Below, one piece after another: positions 1 through 9,019 of a stretch of 64,000 nucleotides of DNA (positions are counted from its first letter, which is position 1; each line of letters begins with the position of its first letter). The position numbers were made by a program, and so were the translations under genes. The stretch lies in contig NZ_FOCI01000018.1 of assembly GCF_900110065.1 (NCBI RefSeq), positions 1 to 64,000 on the forward strand, written 5' to 3'. The notes beneath the pieces are model-generated. The model saw nothing but the letters and a program-made list of their open reading frames with translations, did no database searches and was not told the DNA's origin. Source of the DNA: Loktanella fryxellensis. Its GTDB lineage: Bacteria; Pseudomonadota; Alphaproteobacteria; Rhodobacterales; Rhodobacteraceae.

Positions 1-693
1 TTGTAGGTAAGTGATGTCGGTTTGCTCATGCGGGCCAGCTACCACACTGGATTCACAACATGAATCCCTCTCGGATTTGTGCAACAGAGCCGTGCGGTAG
101 CACAGATCGATGTCGTGGGGACCATGCACATGCGATGTCTCGAACCCGTGGGCCACTACGGTCTGGGCATAATCCTCGACCAGATTTCCTCCCTCGAGCT
201 TGACGATGTTGGCCACCACCACCGACCGGCAGTCGCCGAGTACGACGCATTCCGCCAGATAATCGCGCGACAGGTGGTCGTCGTGATCGACGAAGGTGGT
301 TTGACGGAACCGCACCCGCTGTAGGGCGGCATTGCGGGCGCGGGCCACACTGGGCACAGGATCATCCAGCACCACGGTCGCCACGCCACTGATCGCGGCA
401 AAGTCGTCGACCATGGCCCGGCTGCCGTCGGTACAGCCATTCAGCGCGAACACGACCTCGAAACGATTACGGGCAAGCGACTGGTTGCGCAGCGACAGCA
501 GCAGAGGGCCCATCTCTGCTGCACCATTATGGACCGGCACGACGATGCTGATCCCGTCGGGGGCAGCCAGATATTCGGCCTCGTGTGCAAACAGCCGCGC
601 TGCGTCGGGCCCGTTGCGCTCGGCTCGCAAGAGCGCGGCACGCAGACCCGCGATGACCTCTTCCGGCCGGTGTACCGTTGTGGATGCCGTCAT
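1..693 (-). CDS. Family 2 glycosyltransferase, C-terminus cut by window edge
   Basis: The minus-strand frame is open from an ATG at 693 to base 1 with no stop, giving 231 residues of a longer protein. It shows the GT-A fold pattern: ISIVVPVHNGA near residue 50, then FALNGCTDGSRAM, and FVDHDDHLS, whose HDD is the likely metal/nucleotide-sugar-binding DxD. Such enzymes transfer a sugar from a nucleotide donor to a growing glycan on the cytoplasmic side. Its ATG overlaps the TGA of the upstream gene by four bases (ATGA), so the two are translationally coupled and belong to a leftward glycosyltransferase operon. The sugar specificity cannot be read from sequence. Confidence 0.85.
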   Translation of the reverse strand, partial: MTASTTVHRPEEVIAGLRAALLRAERNGPDAARLFAHEAEYLAAPDGISIVVPVHNGAAEMGPLLLSLRNQSLARNRFEVVFALNGCTDGSRAMVDDFAAISGVATVVLDDPVPSVARARNAALQRVRFRQTTFVDHDDHLSRDYLAECVVLGDCRSVVVANIVKLEGGNLVEDYAQTVVAHGFETSHVHGPHDIDLCYRTALLHKSERDSCCESSVVAGPHEQTDITYLQ

Positions 694-1931
694 CGTCTCG
701 GGCCACGGGGCGGCAGGATGCTGCGATAGATCTTACGCAGGCGAAACGCCATCTGCGCAGCTTTGGAGTTCACGTGACGCTGCAGCTTCACGATTTGCGC
801 ATCCATATCGGCCATGCGGAGATCGCGTTGGGCACTCTCCTTGCGCGCGGCCTCCAAAGCGACCTGACGCTGGCGCAATTCGCCGTTCAGGCGGTCATTG
901 TCAGCGCGCAGCGCCACCGCCAGGTGCTTCAGCCGCGACATCTCTGTCAGGCAGATGTCCTGCTGCACGGCATCCCATGCGGACGTCATCTCTGATACGC
1001 GGTCGGTCAGATGCGTCATGTCCCAAATCTCCCACTGTCTGAACCCTGCACCTGCAGCAGACACGTCTGGAGGCATCATGCCCGCGAACCTGACATGTTG
1101 GCGCATCAGGGCGGGGCGTTGTGCCGGCGCGGACCGGTCCATCATCCATCGCACAAGGTCATGGTAAAAGCGCCAGAACGTCAGTTCGACCTGCGGCTGC
1201 CCCTTTGCTTGTACCAGATCGTAAGTCTCGCGCAGGGCGTCATAGGCCTGCAACCGCCGATCATCCGTGATGCCGTTGATCCGGCCGCTGCGGGTATCGA
1301 ACGTCTGGGTGCACTGGATGCTCCCAGTTACCATGACCCGTGTGGCCTGCAGGAGGGAATGCCAGTGGGCAAGGACATCGTTCTGCACGACAGTGTCCGA
1401 AAACCGCAATCCGATCCGCCGGATGAAATCGCTGCGATAGAGCTTGGTCCAAGGAAAGTTCGTCACACGCAGCAGATCCTCGTGGCCGTCCAATTCAACC
1501 ACACGCCTGTCTTGTCCCCGCAGAATGGCGTCGATGATCCGCTGGTCGCTGGCATGCGGCGGCTGGATGCGGCCATCGCGCAAAAAGCGGTAGGACGACA
1601 CCACCATATCGATGTCAGGCTGCGCGTCCATCGATGCCATCAGGTTGGTCACCACGTTCCAGTCCATGACGTCGTCATCATCTAGGAACACGGTATAAAT
1701 GCCGCGCACAGCCTTAAGTCCCACGTTGCGCGCAGCTCCGGCACCAACCTGTCGCGCATTGCGGTGCACGATCAGATTGCCCGCCTGCGGCAGCAGGGTC
1801 TGCAGGTCGATGTCAGAGGCATCGTCAACGACGATCACCTGCCAGTCGGGTTGGTCTGCACACAGCGCCGCCACCCGGCACAAGAACAGTGCTTCGGGGT
1901 TGCGGGACGGAATCACGATGGAGAGGCGCAT
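690..1931 (-). CDS. Family 2 glycosyltransferase with C-terminal coiled coil
   Basis: A 413-residue protein starting MRLSIVIPSRN, the usual beginning of a GT-A domain. VVVDDASD and FLDDDDV (acidic DxD-type cluster) follow in the first 110 residues. The last ~90 residues are rich in charged heptads (LRADNDRLNGEL, RQVALEAARKES), predicted coiled coil, and end with a basic amphipathic stretch that could bind a membrane or partner. The frame stays open upstream; an alternative ATG at 1985 lies four bases after the preceding stop, but neither start has a clear Shine-Dalgarno, so I chose the one matching the family N-terminus. It is the middle gene of a three-glycosyltransferase operon. Donor and acceptor are unknown. 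Confidence 0.8.
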   Translation of the reverse strand: MRLSIVIPSRNPEALFLCRVAALCADQPDWQVIVVDDASDIDLQTLLPQAGNLIVHRNARQVGAGAARNVGLKAVRGIYTVFLDDDDVMDWNVVTNLMASMDAQPDIDMVVSSYRFLRDGRIQPPHASDQRIIDAILRGQDRRVVELDGHEDLLRVTNFPWTKLYRSDFIRRIGLRFSDTVVQNDVLAHWHSLLQATRVMVTGSIQCTQTFDTRSGRINGITDDRRLQAYDALRETYDLVQAKGQPQVELTFWRFYHDLVRWMMDRSAPAQRPALMRQHVRFAGMMPPDVSAAGAGFRQWEIWDMTHLTDRVSEMTSAWDAVQQDICLTEMSRLKHLAVALRADNDRLNGELRQRQVALEAARKESAQRDLRMADMDAQIVKLQRHVNSKAAQMAFRLRKIYRSILPPRGPRR

Positions 1932-1989
1932 TTGTCGTGTGTCGCAAACGCGGCATACGCCTTCAAGCGCCGCGTCATGGTACATCACA

Positions 1990-2994
1990 TCACGCGGCAT
2001 ACAATGCACCCGCGCGTCCCTGCCAGAACTGGTCGAATTGCACGGCCTCCTGTCCGGGCAACAGCGCTTGCACAGCGCCACGCAAACCAGGATCGCGCCA
2101 CGCTCCCTCGAAAGCCCGATAGGCATCGATGAACAGGGCAAACCGGTGGTCTGGGCGCACGCGCTGCATGAACCAGATCAGACGACGGAAATAGACCGCA
2201 TAGAAATAGGTCGCCGTGCAATCGCACAACCCGCCGTTGGCATCCAGATTGTCCCGCACATGCCCGAAGAGAGTCACGATCTCGCTGCGGCGGTTGCGTA
2301 CATGGCGCGAGGCTGCATCGCGGTCCACGCGATACATATAATAGGTATCGCTGACCCAGTGATAGGTCATGCCATTCAGGAAACACATCGCAGAAAAGCA
2401 GGTGTCCTGATACCCCGCCCCCGGCGTCTCCGGCAACACGATCCGGTAGCGGTCCAACGCCGCCTTGCGGTAAACCCCGGCCCAGATCGCCGGCGCCTGG
2501 AAAATCGCCGTGTCGCCGGCAAAGGTACGGTGCCGCAGCACATCCCGCGACAGCGCCATCAGATCAGCTGCCGACTGTTTGTCTGCTGGGACTGCCATCA
2601 CCGGCAGCGGTCCTGCGTCGGTAAAGGGTTGGTAGGCCGTCTTGACGAAATCCAGACCTGGATCGCGATCCAGCAGATCGAGCAGCGTCCGATACACCCC
2701 CGACACGATCAGATCGTCGGATTCGACGATGGTGACATAACGGCCCCGCGCGGCATGCAGACCGGTGTTGATCGCCTTGCCATAGCCACCGTTGGGTTGG
2801 GCGATGACACGGAACCGGCCATCTTGGCGCGCGACATCTGCCGCGATCAGCCCTGATCCGTCGCGGCTGCCATCGTCGATACATACCACTTCTGCCGTGA
2901 TTGTGTCGGGTAGGGCTGCGGCGATGCTGGACAGACAGGCTGGCAGATAGGCTTTGACATCATAGATCGGCACAATGACGGACAGATCAGGCAT
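1990..2994 (-). CDS. Family 2 glycosyltransferase
   Basis: A 334-residue GT-A glycosyltransferase. It starts MPDLSVIVPIYDVKAYL, has VVCIDDGSRDGSG around residue 50, GGYGKAINTGLHAARG and the catalytic acidic motif IVESDDLI. AAGAGGGG lies about six bases before the ATG as ribosome-binding site. It is the first gene of the leftward operon and probably adds one residue of the polysaccharide repeat at the inner membrane. C-terminal residues 190-330 are rich in aromatic residues and arginine and probably form the acceptor-binding helices. The call to family is firm; the sugar is not predictable. Confidence 0.85.
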   Translation of the reverse strand: MPDLSVIVPIYDVKAYLPACLSSIAAALPDTITAEVVCIDDGSRDGSGLIAADVARQDGRFRVIAQPNGGYGKAINTGLHAARGRYVTIVESDDLIVSGVYRTLLDLLDRDPGLDFVKTAYQPFTDAGPLPVMAVPADKQSAADLMALSRDVLRHRTFAGDTAIFQAPAIWAGVYRKAALDRYRIVLPETPGAGYQDTCFSAMCFLNGMTYHWVSDTYYMYRVDRDAASRHVRNRRSEIVTLFGHVRDNLDANGGLCDCTATYFYAVYFRRLIWFMQRVRPDHRFALFIDAYRAFEGAWRDPGLRGAVQALLPGQEAVQFDQFWQGRAGALYAA

Positions 2995-3272
2995 GGAACC
3001 CCTCTTGCAGGACTGGTGCGCGGGATTGGTCCCGATACATTCAATCGAAACCAGAATCGTTAGGATTGACTTAAATCGATACGAAAACCTTCACGCAAAG
3101 CGAGCATGCGCCGCATATGCCGCCACGGGCGATACCGGGCAGGATCGGTGATGGGATAGGGTCGTTACGAGGCGGATCCGCCCATCGGCAGCACGCCGCG
3201 CCATTCGCAAATTGACGTTTCCAATCGCCCCACGGAAACGCTAAGCAGAAAGCGAATGCTCTGGGGGTTGTG
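2995..3272. promoter_or_regulatory. Divergent promoter region between glycosyltransferase operon and yjbH
   Basis: This 278-base gap separates the leftward glycosyltransferase operon from rightward yjbH and must hold both promoters. It is visibly more A+T-rich than its flanks around 3040-3100. A TTGACT (3066-3071) and a TTGACG (3212-3217) resemble -35 boxes, but I see no convincing -10 at the right spacing for either. No regulator motif is recognised. Confidence 0.35.
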
Positions 3273-5477
3273 ATGCGTAATCTTGTTGGCCATGCGGCCA
3301 TGCTGGCCATGCTGGCGGGTCAGGCCGCGGCCCAGGACAACGGGCCGTCCTACACGGTCTTCGGCACCACCGGCCTGCTCGAGATGCCCACCGCCGAAAG
3401 TGCCGCCCCCGACGACATCGCCTCAACCATCGCACGGTCCGACACGGGCGGGGTGCGCACCACCTTCACCTATCAGGTGACGCCGCGCCTGTCCGGCAGT
3501 TTCCGCTATGGCAGTTTCGAGCAATACACCCAGGCCGATGCGAACGGCGACCGCGGCACCTTCGAGACGTTCGACCGCAGTTTCGACCTGCAGTTCCGCC
3601 TAACCGACGAAGGCCGCTATCTGCCCGCCATCGCGGTCGGTCTGCGCGACTTCCTCGGTACTGGGCGGTTCAGTTCCGAATACGTCGTGGCGTCCAAATC
3701 CTTCGGCCCCGATTTCATCGCCACCGCCGGCATCGGCTGGGGCCGGATGGGCCAGCAGAACGGGTTTTCCAACCCGCTGGGGGTCCTGGGCGACTATTTC
3801 GACACCCGCCCCGCCTTTGTCGACCGCGAGTTCGCCGCAGAGAACGCCGATGGCGACGGCAACGGCGGGCAGCTGTCGACCAATCAGTTCTTCCGCGGCG
3901 ATGCGGCCTTCTTTGCCGGCGTCGAGTATCAGTACAGCGACACGCTGGGGTTCAAGGCGGAATATTCGTCGATCAACTACCCCGAAGGCACCTTCATCCC
4001 CGCCATCGACTACAGCTCGCCGTTCAATTTCGGCGCCTCCTACCGCATCCGCCCCAACATCGAGCTGGGGGCGGCGTGGATGTACGGCACCGAACTCAGC
4101 CTGCGCGGCACCTATATCCTGAACCCGACCGACCGGCAGAACGCCACCGGCCTCGATCCGGCACCCGCGCCCGTGCGCGTGCGCACCGCCGACCAGCGCG
4201 CGGCCCAGACCTGGGACCAGATGCGCCAGCCCGAACCCGCCGTGCGCAAGGGGCTGACCGACCTGCTGGCCGTGGAGGGCATCGATCTGATCGGTCTGGA
4301 AATCACCGATCGCACCGCGCGCCTGCGCTATCAGAACACCCGCTTCCGCTCGGAGGCGCAGGCGATGGGCCGTGCGGCGCGGATGATGACGCAGATCATC
4401 CCGCCCTCGGTGCAGACCTTTGTCATGGAACCGGTGCAGAACGGCCTGCCCCTGTCCGCCGTCAGCATTCCGCGCGCCGGCATCGAGCAGTACGAGAACC
4501 GCATCGGCGGCGCCGACGCACTGCTGGAGGCGAGCGCCGTGGCGCCGGCCGGGCCCGATGCGGGACTGGTGCTGCAGCCCAGCACCGAACCCGCCTTCAA
4601 ATGGGGCATCGCCCCCTATTTCGCGCTGATCCTGTTCAACAAGAACGAGCCGCTGGATTTCGATACCGGGCTGGCGCTGGATCTGGAATACGACGTCAGC
4701 CGCAACCTGACCTTCGCGGGCCGCGTACAGCAGACCGTGATGGGCGCGCAGGAGCCGCTGGATTTCTTCGACAACCCCAACGACTACGTCAACGTGCGCA
4801 CCGACACCGCCTTCTTCGGGCGCGAGGGGACACCGACCCTCGAATACCTGACCGCCACCTACTACACCCGGCTGACGCCGGACGTGTATGGCCGCGTCAC
4901 CGCGGGCTATCTGGAGCGGATGTATGGCGGCGTGTCCACCGAGGTGCTGTGGAAGCCGCAGGCGACCCGTCTGGCCGTGGGGGCCGAGGTCAACTATGCC
5001 ATGCTGCGCGACCAGGACATGGGGTTCGGCTTTGCGCTGTTTGAAAAGAACGCGGACGGCGACCGGGTCGAGGTCGGCGACTACAGCGTGACCACGGCCA
5101 TGCTGACCGGCTATTACGACATCGGGCGCGGTTTCGAAGCCTCGCTCGGCGTGGGCAAGTATCTGGCCGGCGACGTGGGCGCCACCTTCGCGCTGGACCG
5201 CACCTACGAGAACGGCTGGTCGGTGGGTGGCTATTTCACGCTGACCGACATGCCCTTCGACGACTTCGGCGAGGGCAGCTTCGACAAGGGCATCCGCATC
5301 ACGATCCCCTACGACTATTTCATCGGCACACCGTCGCGCAAATCGGTCAGCACCACGGTGCAGTCCCTGTCCCGCGACGGCGGCGCCACGCTGGACGTGC
5401 AGGGCCGCTTGTACGACGTGGTCCGCAACGGACAGCTGAACGATCTGAGCGATACATGGGGACGGTTCTGGCGATGA
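3273..5477 (+). CDS. yjbH: YjbH-domain exopolysaccharide biosynthesis protein
   Basis: A 734-residue secreted protein. A signal peptide (MRNLVGHAAMLAMLAGQAAA) leads into YTVFGTTGLLEMPTAESA, typical of the YjbH family. The rest is rich in alternating hydrophobic/aromatic beta strands (for example YGRVTAGYLERMYGG and ENGWSVGGYFTLTD), so an outer-membrane beta barrel or a periplasmic beta protein is likely. In E. coli yjbEFGH takes part in exopolysaccharide production. The ATG at 3273 was preferred over an in-frame GTG at 3270 because TGGGGG sits five bases upstream. The gene overlaps the following lipoprotein gene by four bases; this YjbH-YjbF pairing is the conserved arrangement for the family. 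Confidence 0.85.
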   Translation: MRNLVGHAAMLAMLAGQAAAQDNGPSYTVFGTTGLLEMPTAESAAPDDIASTIARSDTGGVRTTFTYQVTPRLSGSFRYGSFEQYTQADANGDRGTFETFDRSFDLQFRLTDEGRYLPAIAVGLRDFLGTGRFSSEYVVASKSFGPDFIATAGIGWGRMGQQNGFSNPLGVLGDYFDTRPAFVDREFAAENADGDGNGGQLSTNQFFRGDAAFFAGVEYQYSDTLGFKAEYSSINYPEGTFIPAIDYSSPFNFGASYRIRPNIELGAAWMYGTELSLRGTYILNPTDRQNATGLDPAPAPVRVRTADQRAAQTWDQMRQPEPAVRKGLTDLLAVEGIDLIGLEITDRTARLRYQNTRFRSEAQAMGRAARMMTQIIPPSVQTFVMEPVQNGLPLSAVSIPRAGIEQYENRIGGADALLEASAVAPAGPDAGLVLQPSTEPAFKWGIAPYFALILFNKNEPLDFDTGLALDLEYDVSRNLTFAGRVQQTVMGAQEPLDFFDNPNDYVNVRTDTAFFGREGTPTLEYLTATYYTRLTPDVYGRVTAGYLERMYGGVSTEVLWKPQATRLAVGAEVNYAMLRDQDMGFGFALFEKNADGDRVEVGDYSVTTAMLTGYYDIGRGFEASLGVGKYLAGDVGATFALDRTYENGWSVGGYFTLTDMPFDDFGEGSFDKGIRITIPYDYFIGTPSRKSVSTTVQSLSRDGGATLDVQGRLYDVVRNGQLNDLSDTWGRFWR

Positions 5478-6148
5478 TCCTGCGACTGAACATGCGGCTG
5501 GCGCTGCTGGCCACCCTGGGGGCGCTGACCCTCACCGCCTGCGGCCCGCTGAACGAGAACAGCGTGGCCAAGGGCGCCGCGACCGCCCTGCAGACCCGCT
5601 TTGCCGGTGGCGATGCGGCAGCGCCCGCCCCGGTGGCCCCGGTGCTGACCCGTGCGCAGGTCGATGCGGCACCGGGCAATTTCCTGGTGATGAACGCCTA
5701 TGGCGGCAGTCTGGTCGCGGCCCTGGCCCAGGGCGGCAGCAACGGCGACCGCATCACATGGCTGTCGCCGCAGGGCCTGTCGGTGACGACGCAGAACGGC
5801 GTGATGGTGGCCACCCGCGGCTTTCCCCGCGACCTGATGGCCGCCGACGTGAATGGCGTGATGCAGGCGCTGATCGCCAGCGGCGGCACCACCACCCGCG
5901 TGCACGAGGTGCTGTCGGACACCGATCAGGTGCAGACGCAGAGCTTTACCTGCACGCTGGCGTCGCAGGGGCGCGAGACGATCGGCATCCTCGGGCGCCA
6001 GATCCCCACCGAACGCTTCGGCGAGGCGTGCCGGTCGGACATGCTGGCCTTCGACAACAAGTACTGGATCGACGACACGGGGGTCATGGTGCGCAGCCTG
6101 CAGGCGATCGCGCCGGATTCGGGCTACATCCAGCTCGACCGGCCCTGA
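5474..6148 (+). CDS. yjbF: YjbF/GfcB-family lipoprotein
   Basis: A 224-residue lipoprotein. The signal peptide ends in the lipobox LTLTAC with the lipidated Cys at residue 23, followed by an Ala/Pro-rich linker and a beta-rich domain (YGGSLVAALAQGG, ITWLSPQGLSVTTQNGVMVATRGF) characteristic of group 4 capsule GfcB/YjbF proteins. It is probably outer-membrane anchored and works with YjbH in polysaccharide secretion. The ATG at 5474 overlaps the yjbH stop as ATGA; an upstream in-frame ATG at 5456 is less likely because it would put extra residues before the signal peptide. Confidence 0.85.
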   Translation: MILRLNMRLALLATLGALTLTACGPLNENSVAKGAATALQTRFAGGDAAAPAPVAPVLTRAQVDAAPGNFLVMNAYGGSLVAALAQGGSNGDRITWLSPQGLSVTTQNGVMVATRGFPRDLMAADVNGVMQALIASGGTTTRVHEVLSDTDQVQTQSFTCTLASQGRETIGILGRQIPTERFGEACRSDMLAFDNKYWIDDTGVMVRSLQAIAPDSGYIQLDRP

Positions 6149-6187
6149 GGGCCTCTGGCAGCGCGACCGGCCCTGGAACGGATGGCG

Positions 6188-6202
6188 CGGGGGTGGCCCC
6201 CG
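6188..6202 (+). terminator. Short GC hairpin downstream of yjbF
   Basis: CGGGGG (6188-6193) pairs perfectly with CCCCCG (6197-6202) across a three-base loop, 40 bases after the yjbF stop. There is no following T run, so intrinsic termination is uncertain; it could instead be an RNA-processing or pausing hairpin before the permease gene. Confidence 0.3.
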
Positions 6203-6275
6203 TGTCACGCAGGCCTGATGCGCGACACAGCCCTTGCCCTTGCCCCGGTGCAGAGGCTGTGGTTCTGATCACCGC

Positions 6276-7148
6276 ATGAGCATGCCGGCCACTCCCCTCG
6301 ACGATCTGCCGCGTTCCGGTGACACGGATACCGCGACCCCGGGCGCGCGGCGCCACGCGCCCCTGCCGCAGACGCTGAAGCCGCCCCGCTTCAAGTCCCT
6401 GCGCAGCATCACCGCCCTGACCCTGCGCGAGATGGAATCGACCTATGGCCGCCAGCCCGGCGGCTATATCTGGGCGATCCTGAAACCGATGGGCATGATC
6501 GTGATCCTGTCGGTCGCATTTTCCATGATCGTGCACCAGCCACCCCTGGGCGTCAGCTTCATCTTCTTCTACGCCACGGGGTTCCTGCCCTTCGACATCT
6601 ACATGACGATGTCGTCCAAGATCAGCGGTGCGCTGAGCTACTCGCGCCCCATGCTGTCGTATCCCCGGGTGACGTGGATCGACGCGGTCATCGCGCGGGC
6701 GGTCTTGAACGGGCTGACGCAGATCATCGTGTTCTTCATCGTGATCTTCGGGATCATGGCCCTCTACGAGACGCGCGCGCAGTTCGACATCGGACCGGTA
6801 CTGGTGGGACTGCTGATGATCATGTTCATCGGCATTGGCGTTGGCATGCTGAATGCGGTCCTGATCGGGCTCTATCCGGTGTGGGGGATCATCTGGGGGA
6901 TCCTGTCACGACCGCTGTTCCTCGCGTCCGCCGTCCTCTTCGTGCCAGAGAAGATGCCGCCTAACATCACCAGCATCCTGTTGTGGAACCCGCTGGTCCA
7001 TGGGATCGGACTGGTGCGCAAGGGTCTGTTCCCGACCTACGACGCCCCTTACGTGTCGCTGGTCTTCGGGTTCGGCATCGGGCTGGGGCTGTGCGCGGCG
7101 GGCCTGCTGTTCCTGCGGGCCCATTACAAGACGGTGCTGCAGCAGTAG
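6276..7148 (+). CDS. kpsM: KpsM-type polysaccharide ABC exporter permease
   Basis: A 290-residue ABC-2 permease. After a hydrophilic N-terminus of ~55 residues comes TLREMESTYGRQPGGYIWAILKP, the conserved amphipathic entry of KpsM/Wzm proteins, then about six hydrophobic segments (MIVILSVAFSMIV, FIFFYATGFLPFDIYM, IIVFFIVIFGIMAL, LLMIMFIGIGVGML, GIIWGILSRPLFLASAVLF, FGFGIGLGLCAAGLLFL). It would form the membrane channel for KpsT, whose gene lies 15 kb away at 22696. The start at 6276 follows no strong Shine-Dalgarno; an ATG two codons on (6282) is possible. Separation from kpsT/kpsE is unusual, since they are normally adjacent. Confidence 0.9.
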   Translation: MSMPATPLDDLPRSGDTDTATPGARRHAPLPQTLKPPRFKSLRSITALTLREMESTYGRQPGGYIWAILKPMGMIVILSVAFSMIVHQPPLGVSFIFFYATGFLPFDIYMTMSSKISGALSYSRPMLSYPRVTWIDAVIARAVLNGLTQIIVFFIVIFGIMALYETRAQFDIGPVLVGLLMIMFIGIGVGMLNAVLIGLYPVWGIIWGILSRPLFLASAVLFVPEKMPPNITSILLWNPLVHGIGLVRKGLFPTYDAPYVSLVFGFGIGLGLCAAGLLFLRAHYKTVLQQ

Positions 7149-7186
7149 GCAACCGCGGCAGCAGCGCGCCACCGCTGCCGCCCCAT

Positions 7187-7217
7187 ATCAGACCCGTATC
7201 AGACCCGTATCAGACCA
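7187..7217. repeat. 11-bp tandem repeat at the 3' end of the mutase gene
   Basis: ATCAGACCCGT occurs twice in tandem (7187-7197, 7198-7208) with a third partial copy (7209-7217) that contains the stop codon of the leftward mutase gene. It fills the gap between the convergent kpsM and mutase genes and looks like replication-slippage expansion. Confidence 0.8.
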
Positions 7218-8586
7218 GGGCCTGCGCCAGCGCGGCAAGCCCCGCAGCCAGCGTCGCCTGCGCCGCAGCCTCGGTCGCCGCCTCGGCATAGAACCGCAGT
7301 TCCGGCGCGTTGCCGGACGGGCGCAGGTGCACGATGCGCCCGTCGGTCAGGGTGATCCGCAGACCGTCGGTGCGGTCCACGCCCGCCTCGGTTCCATCGC
7401 AGGCCACAAGGAACGCGGCGCGCGCCGCCGCATCCGCGTCAAACTGCGCCACCAGCGCCTGCGACGTGGCCGTGGGCACCCCCACCAGACGGTCGGTGGC
7501 GGTAAAGCGGGCGGGTTGCCCCGCCACCAGCGCCGCAAGTCCCCCCGGCCCGTCCTGATCGAAGGCCGCCACCAGCGGCGCCACAAGCGGCAGCACCGCA
7601 TCGCGGGTCGCCAGTGCGGACAGCGGGCCCACCGGGCCCTGCGCGTCGAAGCCCAGCAGGAAGCCGCCGTTCGCCTCGTATCCCACGACGCGGCCCCCCT
7701 CCTCCGCCATGCCGGCGATCACGAAGGGAGAGCCGATCCGGGTGCGCCGCACGCGGGCGAACAGCGCCTCGGCCCCGGTGTTGGACGACACCGGCGTCAC
7801 GGCGACATCCGCCCCCAGCGCCGTCCCGGTGATCTGCCCCAGCACATCGCCCGGCACGACGCGGCCATGCGCATCCGCCAGCAGCGGCCGGTCGCCGTCG
7901 CCGTCGGTGGACACGATGGCATCGAGGGTATGCGTCTTCGCCCAGACCGTCAGCTGGTCGCGCACGGCGGGATCCACCGCCTCGGTATCGACCGGGATGA
8001 AGGTGGCAGAGCGGCCCAGTTCGACCACATCCGCCCCCAGCCCCGCCACGATCGCCAGAAGCAGGTCGCGGCCCACGGCGGAATGGCTGTAGACGCCGAT
8101 CCGCCGTCCCGCCAGCGCAGGCCCGTAGGCGTCCAGCGTGCGCGCCACGTAAGCGGCCCCGGCGGTGGTGTCCGTGTGCAGCGATCCGGTCCCCTGCCCC
8201 GGCGTACGCCCGAGGTTGGCCAGGATCGCCACCTCGTCCGCCTTGCCGATCTCGCCGTGAGGGACGTAGAACTTCAACCCGTTGCGGTCAGCGGGGATGT
8301 GGCTGCCGGTCACCATGATGGCCGCGGCCCCCGCCCCCATCGCCGCCAGCGCCAGCGCCGGCGTGGGCACGTCGCCGCAATCGGTGACGTCCAGCCCACA
8401 GGCCCGGGCGGCCGCGATCACCATGTCCGCGATGGCGGGCGACGAGGGCCGCAGGTCGCGGGCCACGAACAGCCCCGTGCCCATCGGGCAGGCGGCGGCG
8501 AAGGCGCGGACATGATCCGCCACCAGATCGGGGGTCAGATCCACGACGAGGCCGCGCAGGCCGGAGGTGCCGAACTGTGGGGGCAT
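7210..8586 (-). CDS. Phosphohexomutase (phosphomannomutase-like)
   Basis: A 458-residue alpha-D-phosphohexomutase. FGTSGLRG marks the N-terminus; VTGSHIPADRNGLKFY contains the active-site serine that carries the phosphate; DGDGDRPL is the magnesium-binding loop; RPSGNAPELR near the C-terminus is the substrate-phosphate loop. It interconverts hexose 6- and 1-phosphates. With ManC in the same window, mannose 6-phosphate to mannose 1-phosphate is the most likely reaction, but glucosamine or glucose forms cannot be excluded: TGSHIP differs from the TASHNP of most mannomutases. The ATG at 8586 was chosen because AAAGGA lies eight bases upstream and the family N-terminus begins there. Confidence 0.85.
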   Translation of the reverse strand: MPPQFGTSGLRGLVVDLTPDLVADHVRAFAAACPMGTGLFVARDLRPSSPAIADMVIAAARACGLDVTDCGDVPTPALALAAMGAGAAAIMVTGSHIPADRNGLKFYVPHGEIGKADEVAILANLGRTPGQGTGSLHTDTTAGAAYVARTLDAYGPALAGRRIGVYSHSAVGRDLLLAIVAGLGADVVELGRSATFIPVDTEAVDPAVRDQLTVWAKTHTLDAIVSTDGDGDRPLLADAHGRVVPGDVLGQITGTALGADVAVTPVSSNTGAEALFARVRRTRIGSPFVIAGMAEEGGRVVGYEANGGFLLGFDAQGPVGPLSALATRDAVLPLVAPLVAAFDQDGPGGLAALVAGQPARFTATDRLVGVPTATSQALVAQFDADAAARAAFLVACDGTEAGVDRTDGLRITLTDGRIVHLRPSGNAPELRFYAEAATEAAAQATLAAGLAALAQALV

Positions 8587-8723
8587 GGGGCGGGTCCTTT
8601 CACCAGACATCTCCGCCGTCTTAGCGGACGCACCGACCCTCGGCAAACACTGGTGGCGACCGGTCTGCCACGGATGTCATGCGCCTTGTGTCAAACGGCC
8701 GGATCGGGTGAACCGATATCACG

Positions 8724-8999
8724 ATGACACCGGATCAGGCCCGCAGATTGATCCTCTTCCAGATCGTCAATCTGGCCGTCACGATCATGATCAGGGTGGG
8801 GGCATCCGCGACGGGGGACTTCATCATGATCCTGTTTGGGCAGAAGGTGATCGCCCTGCTCCACTGGGACGACGATCCGGCGCAACGGGACATCTTTTTG
8901 CTGCTGTTCTTCGTGATCGGCGCCGCCGAAGTCATGCTGATCTTCGTCTTGGGATCGTTTTCGATCTCTGCGCCTGCCTGCGTCAGCCTGTTCGGATGA
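8724..8999 (+). CDS. Small predicted membrane protein, unknown
   Basis: A 91-residue frame with hydrophobic stretches at about residues 8-24 (RRLILFQIVNLAVTIMI) and 55-83 (RDIFLLLFFVIGAAEVMLIFVLG), the second a good transmembrane helix. It stands alone between two leftward polysaccharide genes and converges on the dehydratase gene. I recognise no family. The ribosome-binding site is weak, so it may be a real small membrane protein or a chance frame in GC-rich DNA. Confidence 0.4.
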   Translation: MTPDQARRLILFQIVNLAVTIMIRVGASATGDFIMILFGQKVIALLHWDDDPAQRDIFLLLFFVIGAAEVMLIFVLGSFSISAPACVSLFG

Positions 9000-9019
9000 T
9001 CGCCGCAGGCTAACGCATC